From IMG/VR virus record IMGVR_UViG_3300014499_000217, positions 1 through 20,872 of that record: a stretch of DNA of 20,872 bases. One strand, 5' to 3'. The stretch is from a virus. The position numbers and the translations under genes are program-made. Below are positions 7,532-15,161 of this stretch, one piece after another; position 1 is the stretch's first letter; each line of letters starts with the position of its first letter. The notes beneath the pieces are model-generated. The model ran no database searches and had not been told where the DNA came from. It was given only the letters and a program-made list of their open reading frames with translations.

Positions 7532-8491
7532 GTGGCCACTTACGGCCAAACCAAACTCCGCCTGAAGCAGCAGTTCCCGAGCGTCCCTCTGGAGCTGCTC
7601 GACGGGTGGATCATGGACCGCTACCAGGCGCTGCTCGATCAGCTCCCATGGAAGCGCATCGAAAGCAACATCACGATCCAGGCTCCGAACGAAGTAAACG
7701 TCGGCACGGTGACGATAGAAATCGGCTCGAACGTCGTGCTCGGGGCCGGCACCGCGTGGACCTCCGCGCAAACCGGCTGGTACTTCCGGCTGCCGGGCGA
7801 CGACGCGTACTTCGCCTTCACCTACGTCAGCCCCACCCAGGGAACGCTCGACCGGCTGTACGACGGATTCTTCGGCGGCCAGCAGGAAGGCGCGAGTCCC
7901 CCGCCCCCGGTTGTGCCGATGTCCGGACTGAGCTATCAGCTGGACCAGGCCATCTACCCGCTGCCCGCGAACGTCCGGCTGATCCAGGGCGTGCGGGATC
8001 TCGATAACGATTACGATCTCGCGAAGATGAGCCAGCAGGAAATGAACGCGTCGGTGCCTTCGCGCTCGGATTACGGGGACTCGAAATTCTACTCCATCAC
8101 CATGGATTCCGCGACCGAGCCGCCGGTCATGCAGATCGAACTGTACCCCATCCCGATGGAACTGACGGGCTACGCGGTGCAGGTTATCTGCGAGGACATC
8201 AACTTCGGACCGGGCCAGACCAGCGTCGCGGCGCTGCCTTTCGTGCGGCCGGCCGCGCTGAACTCCGGCGTCTCGGCCGACGTCTGCCTGTGGATGGAAA
8301 AACTCGCGCAGGCGGAAATGTACGAAAAACAATTCCTGACGCGGCAGCAGGAGATGATCCGGACGGAGAGTTTCCGGATCGGAGCGACGCGCATCGAAGT
8401 CGCCGACCACATGACGCGCCACCGGCAGGACCGTCTGCGCCGGGGATCGAGCTGGAGCGGATGGCTGGGCGGCCAGGGACCGGGAGCTTAA
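7532..8491 (+). CDS. Putative head-tail adaptor / tail tubular A-like protein
   Basis: This 319-residue protein starts at GTG 7532, 1 nt after the preceding stop. The start is helical (TKLRLKQQFPSVPLELLDGWIMDRYQALLDQL), as in connector proteins that begin with an 'LR..l....P....l..wi...y' helix pair. A beta part follows with YPLPANVRLIQGVRDLDNDY (about 142-161) and ELYPIPMELTGYAVQVICED (about 203-222). A helical end follows, with a long basic tail (RHRQDRLRRGSSW). The 'YPLP..V..I......LD....' and 'I.LYPiP...g' signatures also occur, in looser form, in the genes at 8493 and 10394, so the three probably share a fold. By gene order it corresponds to a dodecameric adaptor under the portal, or to T7 gp11. 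No enzyme motif is seen. Family naming is by pattern and position only. Confidence 0.7.
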   Translation: MATYGQTKLRLKQQFPSVPLELLDGWIMDRYQALLDQLPWKRIESNITIQAPNEVNVGTVTIEIGSNVVLGAGTAWTSAQTGWYFRLPGDDAYFAFTYVSPTQGTLDRLYDGFFGGQQEGASPPPPVVPMSGLSYQLDQAIYPLPANVRLIQGVRDLDNDYDLAKMSQQEMNASVPSRSDYGDSKFYSITMDSATEPPVMQIELYPIPMELTGYAVQVICEDINFGPGQTSVAALPFVRPAALNSGVSADVCLWMEKLAQAEMYEKQFLTRQQEMIRTESFRIGATRIEVADHMTRHRQDRLRRGSSWSGWLGGQGPGA

Positions 8492-8492
8492 A

Positions 8493-9200
8493 GTGCAACT
8501 TTCGGACATGCGCACGCGCGTGCAGCAGCGCGTGAACGAACTGACCGGCACTTACTATTCGACCGCCGAAATCAACAGCGCGCTGAACGAGGCGCAGCGG
8601 CTTTTCGTCCTTCTGACGCTGTGCCTCGAAGTGACGGCCGCGTTCACCCTCACGGCGGCGGTGACTTTCTATCACATGCGGACCACCTTCGAGGACTGGA
8701 TACTGCCGCTTCGCGTGACCACTCTCGGAGGCTCGAAAATCTTTCCTTCGGAGCTGGAGGACCTCGACTCGCTCGATTCTGGCTGGCAGGCCTCGCCCGG
8801 CGCGCCCGTCCGCTACGCGTCGCTCGGCTTCGATTTCTTCGCCATCTACCAACAGCCGGCTGCCGCCGGCACGGTGGTCAACATCACCTACGCGCAGCAG
8901 CCGCTCGTGATGGCGGCCGACACCGACACCCCCCAGATCCAGCAGGAATTTCACCCGGCGCTGGTCGCCTACGCCATCTACCGGGTGCGCATGAAGGAAG
9001 GCGCGCAGGAATTTGCGAAGACCATGCCCTACTTCAATTCGTTCCTCGACGAGGCGCAGAAGTGCGGCGAGTACGTCCGGGCCCGCAATATCGGCGGCGG
9101 GTATGACATTCTGCCGTTCGAACTGGCGCGGTTCGACCGTTCCAAGGTCGCCAGGGCTTCTGCAACTAAACGGCCGGAAGGGGCGAACAAGCAAGCGTGA
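8493..9200 (+). CDS. Putative connector / adaptor protein, first of a homologous pair
   Basis: This 235-residue protein starts at GTG 8493, with GGGAG at 8482-8486 placed 6 nt upstream. The N-terminal helix reads LSDMRTRVQQRVNEL and is followed by YYSTAEINSALNEAQRLF. This 'LxxMRxRV...(Y)(T/S)xxEIxxxLNEAxR' pattern is typical of phage adaptor and connector proteins. The centre (about 88-131) has ELEDLDSLDSGWQASPGAPV, then RYASLG, then IYQQPAAAGTVVNITYAQQP. It aligns residue by residue with the protein at 10394. The C-terminal helices (QEFHPALVAYAIYRVRMKEG) are as expected for ring-forming connectors. It overlaps the next gene by 4 nt (GTGA at 9197-9200). Role: probable head-to-tail joint in the cytoplasmic virion assembly line, inferred from fold signature and position. 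Confidence 0.75.
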   Translation: MQLSDMRTRVQQRVNELTGTYYSTAEINSALNEAQRLFVLLTLCLEVTAAFTLTAAVTFYHMRTTFEDWILPLRVTTLGGSKIFPSELEDLDSLDSGWQASPGAPVRYASLGFDFFAIYQQPAAAGTVVNITYAQQPLVMAADTDTPQIQQEFHPALVAYAIYRVRMKEGAQEFAKTMPYFNSFLDEAQKCGEYVRARNIGGGYDILPFELARFDRSKVARASATKRPEGANKQA

Positions 9201-10390
9201 GTACATTAGCAATCACGCCGGGCTCCGGCGCACTCGTTAGAACCGACCTGGGCTCCACTTCCGGGGCGCACATGCAGGTCACCAAGCTGGGCGAATCCGT
9301 GATCGGATCGGATAACCTGATTCCGGCCAGCGTGGCGGCCGGCCTTCTGGTCCAGGTGAGCGGGGTGACCGGGAGCGTGGCCGTAACGAACGCCACACCG
9401 GGCAACCTGCGCGTGGACGCCTCAGGCGTTACTGTGCCGGTGGCGAACGCGGGCGGCGGATCTCTCACGGTGAACGCTCCCGTGGGCACGCCGGCGGCGG
9501 TCAGGATCTCGAACGGCGCCGCTTTCGTCGATACCCTTCCGGTGTCGATCGCAGCCACGGTGCCGGTTTCCGGCACAGTCGGAATTTCCGGGACGCCAGC
9601 CGTCGCGCAGTCGGGCACGTGGAACGTGGGCGCGCTGACCTCTATCACCAACCCGGTGACGGTGACCGGCACGGTGGCCCTGAGCGGGACGTCTCCGGTC
9701 TCGGGCACGGTCACGGCCAACCAGGGGACGCCGGCGGCGGTTGCGAACGCATGGCCCATCGAGGTCTCGGACGGAACCAACACGGCGGGCGTCACCACGG
9801 TGAGCGCGTCGAAGGGGCTGAACGTCGTGCCGCTTTCGATGCCGGCGGGCGCGGCCTTGAGCCAGCAGGACAAAACGGCATTCACCGAAGGCACGACGTT
9901 CGCGAACCCAATCGCCGGCGTGTATAACGATTCGCCCGCGGGCAACCCGGCGGCGAACCAGGCGAGCGTGGTGCGCATCACGCCACTGCGCGCGATCCAC
10001 AGCAACCTGCGCAACCAGGCCGGCACGGAAGTCGGGACGGCGGCGGCTCCCCTGCAGGTGGCGAACGCGCCGTCGCCATCGGGCTTCTGGAAGGCCCACG
10101 TTTCGTTCACGGCGTCGCAGACCGGCCAGACCATTTACGCGCCGGCGAGCGGCAAGACGGTGTACGTCGAAGGGCTCATCATCATGCCCACCACGGCGGG
10201 CGACCTGGTGCAGGTTTTCGACAACACCAATTCCAGTTCGACCATGCTGTTCTCCGGGTACCCGCCTTTGTCGGGAGTGGTGATCACGCCTTCGCGGCCC
10301 ATTCCGCTGGCGGCGGTGAACAACATTCTGACCTACACCACGGGAGCGGGAGCGGCGGGCGACATCACGGCATGGGGCTACGCGGCTTAA
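9197..10390 (+). CDS. Repetitive tail-fibre-like virion protein
   Basis: This 397-residue protein starts at GTG 9197 inside the stop codon of the previous gene, with GGAAGGGG at 9176-9183 upstream. Residues about 45-200 consist of short beta repeats rich in Val, Ser, Thr and Gly, such as VPVSGTVGISGTPAVAQSGT and VTVTGTVALSGTSPVSGTVT, which suggest a shaft. A following segment (VTANQGTPAAVANAWPIEVS and DGTNTAGV) is a recurrent phage module. AGTEVGTAAAPLQVAN comes next, and then a globular C-terminal domain (about 295-397) with FTASQTGQTIYAPASGKTVY that ends in WGYAA. The chain has no cysteine and, unlike the fibre genes at 4199, 5932 and 15722, no signal peptide. It likely is a fibre or receptor-binding component. 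Its place between two homologous adaptor genes is unusual. Confidence 0.78.
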   Translation: MSTLAITPGSGALVRTDLGSTSGAHMQVTKLGESVIGSDNLIPASVAAGLLVQVSGVTGSVAVTNATPGNLRVDASGVTVPVANAGGGSLTVNAPVGTPAAVRISNGAAFVDTLPVSIAATVPVSGTVGISGTPAVAQSGTWNVGALTSITNPVTVTGTVALSGTSPVSGTVTANQGTPAAVANAWPIEVSDGTNTAGVTTVSASKGLNVVPLSMPAGAALSQQDKTAFTEGTTFANPIAGVYNDSPAGNPAANQASVVRITPLRAIHSNLRNQAGTEVGTAAAPLQVANAPSPSGFWKAHVSFTASQTGQTIYAPASGKTVYVEGLIIMPTTAGDLVQVFDNTNSSSTMLFSGYPPLSGVVITPSRPIPLAAVNNILTYTTGAGAAGDITAWGYAA

Positions 10391-10393
10391 GTC

Positions 10394-11044
10394 ATGCTGC
10401 TATTGCTGCTGCCACAAGGCCCCGCGATCGCGGGCGTCGATCTGGCCAACACCATCAACGATATTCTGCCGACCCTCGGAGCGTCCGGCATCGGGGATCT
10501 CGACTGGTGCACGCAGGCGGAACTGTATCAGTGGGCGGATGAAGCGGCCAAACGCCTCTCGCATCGCGTGGGCGTCTTCGTTACGCGCGACACATCGACC
10601 AACTTACTGATCGGCGAAGCGACTTACCCGGTTCCCACGGGCCACGTGGCTACGGTTCATGTGACGGTGCTGCCCACGTCCAAGCTGCTGCCTTCGAGCG
10701 TGCAGGAGCTGGCGGCGCTCGATGCGACATGGCCGGCCTCGACGGGACCGATCACGCGCTATTCGATGGACGCGTCCGGGATCGGCACGATCACCGTGTA
10801 CAAGATTCCCACGGCCACGGGAGTACTCGCCATCATCTACCACCAGTTTCTGCCGCAGATCCAGTCGGGCGCGAGCGCCATCCCGGTCTGTTCCCCCGTG
10901 GCGGATTACTTCGGCTACACCATGCTCGCCGGAGCCAGGCGCAAGGAATCGGACCAGACCATGACGGACATGGCGGACCACTTCGACCAGCGCGTGGCCA
11001 TGTATGAGAAGGTTTTCGCGCACTACTTCGGGGAGGGCCAGTAG
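10394..11044 (+). CDS. Putative connector / adaptor protein, second of a homologous pair
   Basis: This is a 216-residue protein. The helical part WCTQAELYQWADEAAKRLSH corresponds to the STAEINSALNEAQR helix of the gene at 8493. The central part (about 103-150) reads QELAALDATWPASTGPITRY, then VYKIPTATGVLAIIYHQFLP, and aligns well with that gene: shared LxxLDxxWxAxxGPxxRY, YxxPxxxGxxxIxYxQxxP. Helices then follow (YFGYTMLAGARRKESDQ). The ATG at 10394 gives an odd N-terminus (MLLLLLPQGPAIAG) and has no good ribosome-binding site. This leaves the start uncertain: it may be coupled to the gene before it, or the real start may be elsewhere. The short Leu run is not a convincing signal peptide because it has no basic end. 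Role: connector or neck protein, by homology to its neighbour and position. Confidence 0.74.
   Translation: MLLLLLPQGPAIAGVDLANTINDILPTLGASGIGDLDWCTQAELYQWADEAAKRLSHRVGVFVTRDTSTNLLIGEATYPVPTGHVATVHVTVLPTSKLLPSSVQELAALDATWPASTGPITRYSMDASGIGTITVYKIPTATGVLAIIYHQFLPQIQSGASAIPVCSPVADYFGYTMLAGARRKESDQTMTDMADHFDQRVAMYEKVFAHYFGEGQ
11032..11036 (+). promoter_or_regulatory. Ribosome-binding site deciding the GTG start of the propeller gene
   Basis: GGAGG lies 8 nt before the GTG at 11045, which itself directly follows the TAG (11042-11044) of the previous gene. The site lies inside the preceding coding sequence and supports the GTG rather than a later start. Confidence 0.6.
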
Positions 11045-14000
11045 GTGAGCTACAAGCGCGAGTCGAAGCGGGTCCTCTCCGGATCGTTGAACCTTCTGCA
11101 GCCGGGTGACAAGATCCCGGACTCGGACGGCACCCAGATTGAGAACTGGCGCGTCGACCAGTCGGGCGCGCTGGTGTCGCGTTCGGGGATGGCGTTCCTC
11201 TGGACTTACGTTGACCAGGCCAACCTCTACGTGCAGTCGATGTCGCGGCGCGGCGGGACGTTCTATTACGGCGCGGGCACGTATCTTTACCGGAGCGGCC
11301 CGACCGCCATCCAGACCGGCTTCGACGGCAACCCGATCGGCGCGATCGCGTACAACGGCTACTCGTGGTTCATGAATCAGAACCTGCGCTGCAAGGACGG
11401 CCTGAACCCCACGACCGGCTTGCCCCAGGTGACCAACTGGGGGATCGCCGCGCCGACCAACGTGATTCTCCCGTCTGGAGAAACCATCGACCCCGTGGGC
11501 CTGGTGGGCACTTACCAGTGGTACTTCACCTTCGTTTCGGCCGACGGCACTGAGTCGAACCCATCCAAGGCGAGCGCGGCCTATGCCTTGCTCGGGAGCG
11601 GGGACGTGATTATGACCGTGCCCAACTTCTCGCCCGATGCGCAGATTGTGGGGCGCAACGTGTATCGCTCGGGCGGCACGCTGGGGCAGGCATACCGGGT
11701 GAGCGCCGGGATCACGATCAACGACAACACGACCTACGTGTTCACCGACACGATGAACGACCTGAATGTCACCCTGCTCGGGATCCCGATGCCGATCAAC
11801 CATGATCTGCCTCCGGCCTGCGCGGGCGTGTGCGGCCCTTACCTCGGGACCTTCTTCGCGTGGAACGGCGTGGTGGCCGGCCAGAGCTACGTGAACCGCA
11901 TGTGGTACTCGCTCCCGAACCTGCCGCAGTACTTTCCGGGCGCGGCGCTGACCACGGGGCAGTGGTTCGATGTGGGCGACGACGGTGAGGCCATCGTCGC
12001 CGTTGTACCGCACGCGCGCATGCTGGTGATCTATAAGCAGCGCTCGATCTGGCGATTGATTGGCGACCCCTACACGGGCTACCTGGAGCGCTCGGATTCG
12101 ACGACCGGAGCTCTCGCCGTCAACGGCGTTTGCAACGCCGGGCAGATTGACTATTTCATCGGCACCGAGGGGGTTTACAGTTTCGACGGGGATCACGCGG
12201 CGAAGGTCTCGCCGCTGCTCGATCCGCTGTTCCGCGGCGCTTCGGCCACGCCCGTCTACATCTCCGATTCGCTGACCACGATGCCCATGAACTACGGACT
12301 CGCGGCGCAGGCCTCGATCGGCTACGCGGCCGGGCGGCTCTATTTCAGCTTTGCGGAGCAGGGCCAGACCTACAACTCGATGACGTTGATTTATCACGAG
12401 GCGTCCCAGCGCTGGTACACCATGCGCTACTTCCCTTCCGGCTCGTTCGACGGCGGCCTCTCGCTGGGCTTTGGGTGCTTCCTCTACGCCAACCCCACCA
12501 TGCAGGTGGGCGGCCTGGGACGCGTCATGCAACTCGAAACCGGCACGGCGGACTCCGGCGTTTTCATTGGAGGAACGCCGATCGATCTGGCTTACCAGTC
12601 GCGCTACGAGGACTGCGGATCTCCGGACAACCAGAAGATGTACCTCGACGTCACGATCGAGGCCGCATGCGGGAGCGCGGTGACGGTGATGGTGGTCTAT
12701 AACAACGGCGCGGGCGGCAACGTGACGCTGGGGACGATCCCGGTCGGCGCGCGCGGAAAGGCGACGTTTCCGCTCGGGACCGATGGAGTGCTCGCCTTCA
12801 ACATGGCCGTGCGCCTCCAGTCGTTCTCGACCGCGCCGGTGACCATCTACTCGGTGTACTTCAGCTATTACGTCGAGGCGCGGCTGACTGAAACCGTCTC
12901 CACTATTCCGGTCGATCTGGGAAACGGCAAGGTGAAGCAGGTCAAGGAAGTTCAGGCGGATCTCGATTGCTCGACCGGCCCGGCGGTGGTGACGGTGCAG
13001 AGCGATCTGCCGGGCAACCAGATCGTGACGCGCCAGACCCTGACGGCGGCGCAATCGACCGGGCGGCGCATCTACCAGATGCCGACCTCGCAGACGTGGG
13101 AGGGACGCCTGTGGCGCTTCTCGATCGACGCGCCGACAAATTTCCGGCTCTACAGCCTGCGGATTCTGATGCGCGTGATGGCTGTGTACGTGGAAGCCTA
13201 CGAGGCCGCGGCGGGGTTCCTGTGGGATTCGATGGAGCAGGACTTCTCGCGGCTGAAGCGCTATCCGCCGGACCAGTACGACGATCCGATCAAGCGCGCG
13301 CGTAACCTCCAATTCGACATCGAGGCGGACGGGGCCATCACGGTGAACCTCTACTCGGACCTGCCGAACCCGATCAATCTGGCGTCCCCGCAATTCACGG
13401 CCACAATCCAGACGACGGGCAACCGGCGTATCGTCACGCTGCAACTGCCGCAGGGCCTGACGCCCATGATCGAGGGCAAACTGTTCCGCCTGCAGATCGC
13501 GGGAGCCCAGCAATACAAGCTCTTCGACGCGCGGCTCGAAGTGATCGAGATGGGCGTTTACATCGAGGCGTACGAATCCGCCGGCGGCGCGACTTACGAT
13601 TCGCGCGAGATGGACTTCGGCTCGGCCAAGGTGAAGGAAGCGCGCGAGCTGCAGCTGGATGTCGAGACCACGGGCAATATCACGGCGCAGCTGCTTTCCG
13701 ACATGCCCGGCTTCACGATGCAGGTAGTCGCGTCCACCACCTTCAACACGCAATCGACGACTACCGGGCGCAGGAAGATCCACCTGGTGCTCCCGCAGCT
13801 GGAGGGGCGGCTGTGGCGGCTGCTGATCACGGGACCGAGCGCCTTCCGGCTTTACGGAGCGCGCCTCGAAGTCCGCGCCTTCGGCGAATACTACACCTCG
13901 GACGAAGCGGGCCAGGGCGGCTTCTGGGATTCGACCGAGCTCGATCTCGGCGCGCGCAACGCGAAAGAGATCCGCGATATCGAGTTCGAGCTGTGGGCGT

Positions 14001-15148
14001 ACGCGCCGGTCACGGTGACGCTCTACCTCGATCTGCCGGGCAACACGATGACGGCGCAGCTCTCCGCCGTGCTCCCCGCGACCAACGGCCGCAGGAAGTG
14101 GAGCGTGCCATTACCTCAGAACTCGCCCTACCTGTACGGCCGGCTTCTGCGGGTGACCGTGTCGGGCTATGGGGCGTTCAAGCTTTTCGGCGCGCGCGTG
14201 AACTGGCGGCCGGTGGGAACGTACGTCGAAGCCTATGAGGGCGTCGCCGGGGCCATCTGGGATTCGACGGTGGTTACGCTTGCGGACGGCAAGGACGTGG
14301 TTCTCGACCAGGTGCGGTTCGAGATCGATGCGCCGAATGCGGTCACGTGCTCGATCTACACCGACCTGCCGGGCGAGACCCTGACCCTGCGCAAGACCCT
14401 GATGCTGACCACGGGAACCAGCGGGCGGAGCTGGGCCACGATCGAGATGCCGGGCGGCATCTCCGGAGACACCCAGGGGCGCATCGCGCGGGTGACCCTT
14501 TCGAGCACTTCCGACTTCCGGGTCTATCAGGGCCAGTTCTTTGCGCGCCGCATCGGGCGCTACCTCGCGGCCAACGTCTCGGACACATTCCGCACCCTCG
14601 ACTGGGACGGCGGCATGGAACGGGTCAAGGGCTTCAAGAAGATCGAAGTGGACGCCCAGACCGATGGCCCGGTCACATTAACGTTCTTCACCAATCAATC
14701 CACCCAGACCGGCGGCGGCACGATGGCCGCGCAATACACCACGGTCATCAATACCGGAGGCCTCCGCGAGACGCTCGAATTCATTCTGCCGTACAACATG
14801 CGCGGGCGGCTGATGCGCATCGAGATCGGCGGCGCTGCGTCCGGGAGATTGTACGGCCTGCGCGTGTGGCTGCGCCCCTTGAACGAACCGGGCGCGAAGT
14901 GGGAGTGGGCGGCCTTCACGCTCGAAGAGTCCGAAGCGATCGCGCAGTGGAAGCCGCTCCCGGTCGAACCGACTCCGGACGCGTTTCAGTGGTCGGATCT
15001 GCCGGTGCCTCCGACCGCGCCGCAGTGGAGCTGGCAGGATTTCACGGTGAAGCCCACCGACCCGCAATGGACGTGGGGAGAGTTCAACGTCGAGAGCACG
15101 TCTGAGACGTGGGAGTGGGTGGATATCCCCATGGACCAGATTCAATGA
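11045..15148 (+). CDS. Giant beta-propeller tail protein (tail tubular B / nozzle-like) with tandem repeats
   Basis: This is a 1367-residue protein, much larger than T7 gp12 (about 794 residues). It starts with a phage-type opening (LNLLQPGDKIPDSDGTQIEN...ALVSRSGM). About 1-500 reads as a propeller: YVNRMWYSLPNLPQYFPGAA, then VPHARMLVIYKQRSIWRLIG (Trp at about 336), and GVYSFDG at about 376. This closely follows the 'rlfv.G...n.v.yS......f....dG......v....L.v.k..siw.l.G' pattern of podovirus tail proteins. From about 608 come six tandem domains of 107-124 residues, with a seventh, degenerate one before them, each starting near (V)Y(V/I)EAYE. The last 83 residues are six Trp-rich mini-repeats. 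No signal peptide. It is probably the tail nozzle or hub contacting the fibres, with the repeats extending outward. The propeller assignment is strong; the repeat function is unknown. Confidence 0.82.
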   Translation: MSYKRESKRVLSGSLNLLQPGDKIPDSDGTQIENWRVDQSGALVSRSGMAFLWTYVDQANLYVQSMSRRGGTFYYGAGTYLYRSGPTAIQTGFDGNPIGAIAYNGYSWFMNQNLRCKDGLNPTTGLPQVTNWGIAAPTNVILPSGETIDPVGLVGTYQWYFTFVSADGTESNPSKASAAYALLGSGDVIMTVPNFSPDAQIVGRNVYRSGGTLGQAYRVSAGITINDNTTYVFTDTMNDLNVTLLGIPMPINHDLPPACAGVCGPYLGTFFAWNGVVAGQSYVNRMWYSLPNLPQYFPGAALTTGQWFDVGDDGEAIVAVVPHARMLVIYKQRSIWRLIGDPYTGYLERSDSTTGALAVNGVCNAGQIDYFIGTEGVYSFDGDHAAKVSPLLDPLFRGASATPVYISDSLTTMPMNYGLAAQASIGYAAGRLYFSFAEQGQTYNSMTLIYHEASQRWYTMRYFPSGSFDGGLSLGFGCFLYANPTMQVGGLGRVMQLETGTADSGVFIGGTPIDLAYQSRYEDCGSPDNQKMYLDVTIEAACGSAVTVMVVYNNGAGGNVTLGTIPVGARGKATFPLGTDGVLAFNMAVRLQSFSTAPVTIYSVYFSYYVEARLTETVSTIPVDLGNGKVKQVKEVQADLDCSTGPAVVTVQSDLPGNQIVTRQTLTAAQSTGRRIYQMPTSQTWEGRLWRFSIDAPTNFRLYSLRILMRVMAVYVEAYEAAAGFLWDSMEQDFSRLKRYPPDQYDDPIKRARNLQFDIEADGAITVNLYSDLPNPINLASPQFTATIQTTGNRRIVTLQLPQGLTPMIEGKLFRLQIAGAQQYKLFDARLEVIEMGVYIEAYESAGGATYDSREMDFGSAKVKEARELQLDVETTGNITAQLLSDMPGFTMQVVASTTFNTQSTTTGRRKIHLVLPQLEGRLWRLLITGPSAFRLYGARLEVRAFGEYYTSDEAGQGGFWDSTELDLGARNAKEIRDIEFELWAYAPVTVTLYLDLPGNTMTAQLSAVLPATNGRRKWSVPLPQNSPYLYGRLLRVTVSGYGAFKLFGARVNWRPVGTYVEAYEGVAGAIWDSTVVTLADGKDVVLDQVRFEIDAPNAVTCSIYTDLPGETLTLRKTLMLTTGTSGRSWATIEMPGGISGDTQGRIARVTLSSTSDFRVYQGQFFARRIGRYLAANVSDTFRTLDWDGGMERVKGFKKIEVDAQTDGPVTLTFFTNQSTQTGGGTMAAQYTTVINTGGLRETLEFILPYNMRGRLMRIEIGGAASGRLYGLRVWLRPLNEPGAKWEWAAFTLEESEAIAQWKPLPVEPTPDAFQWSDLPVPPTAPQWSWQDFTVKPTDPQWTWGEFNVESTSETWEWVDIPMDQIQ
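12866..14887 (+). repeat. Six tandem protein-level repeats of about 110 residues
   Basis: Units start at residues about 608, 715, 839, 949, 1060 and 1173 of the propeller protein (nucleotides 12866, 13187, 13559, 13889, 14222 and 14561). Each has the order YxEAYE...(F/I)WDSxxxDL, a Lys-rich Val/Ile helix or strand with a 'E(L/I)xxDIExxGxVTVxLYxDLPG' core, a Thr-rich strand pair ending 'TGRRxxxxxLP', and 'EGRLxRLxIxGxxxFRLYGARLEVRxxG'. An earlier section (about 512-607; YEDCGSPDNQKMYLDVTIEA) looks like a diverged seventh copy. The repeats differ too much at DNA level to be recent duplications. The second unit has a longer linker (KRYPPDQYDDPIKRAR). Confidence 0.82.
14897..15148 (+). repeat. 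C-terminal Trp-rich mini-repeats (six units of 12-16 residues)
   Basis: The last 83 residues of the propeller protein divide into units that begin KWEWAAFTLEESEAI, QWKPLPVEPTPDAF, QWSDLPVPPTAP, QWSWQDFTVKPTDP, QWTWGEFNVESTSE and TWEWVDIPMDQIQ. Each has an opening Trp, in four units a second Trp two residues later, then a hydrophobic/Val step and a Pro/Thr/Glu-rich linker. The tail is acidic and Pro-rich, so it is probably an extended peptide with periodic aromatic anchors. Confidence 0.8.
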
Positions 15149-15161
15149 CGAGGGTGAACTG

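Noticed and set aside
7505-8551. 348-codon minus-strand open frame
   Set aside because: It is antisense to the adaptor-like gene, which has good start context, operon fit and a shared fold signature. The antisense product shows no motif.
9340-9800. DNA tandem repeat or diversity-generating region in the fibre gene
   Set aside because: The repeats are protein-level Val-Ser-Gly-Thr patterns with divergent DNA. No template/variable repeat pair with adenine bias and no reverse transcriptase gene is in the window.
10394-10438. Signal peptide on the connector protein (MLLLLLPQGPAIAG)
   Set aside because: There is no basic N-terminal residue, the hydrophobic core is only about six residues and the remainder is a cytoplasmic-type connector. 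The start itself may be misplaced.
10604-13783. 1059-codon open frame on the minus strand
   Set aside because: It lies opposite the connector and propeller genes, whose products have clear motifs and repeats. Its translation is Arg/His/Val-rich without motifs. Long antisense frames are common in GC-rich DNA.
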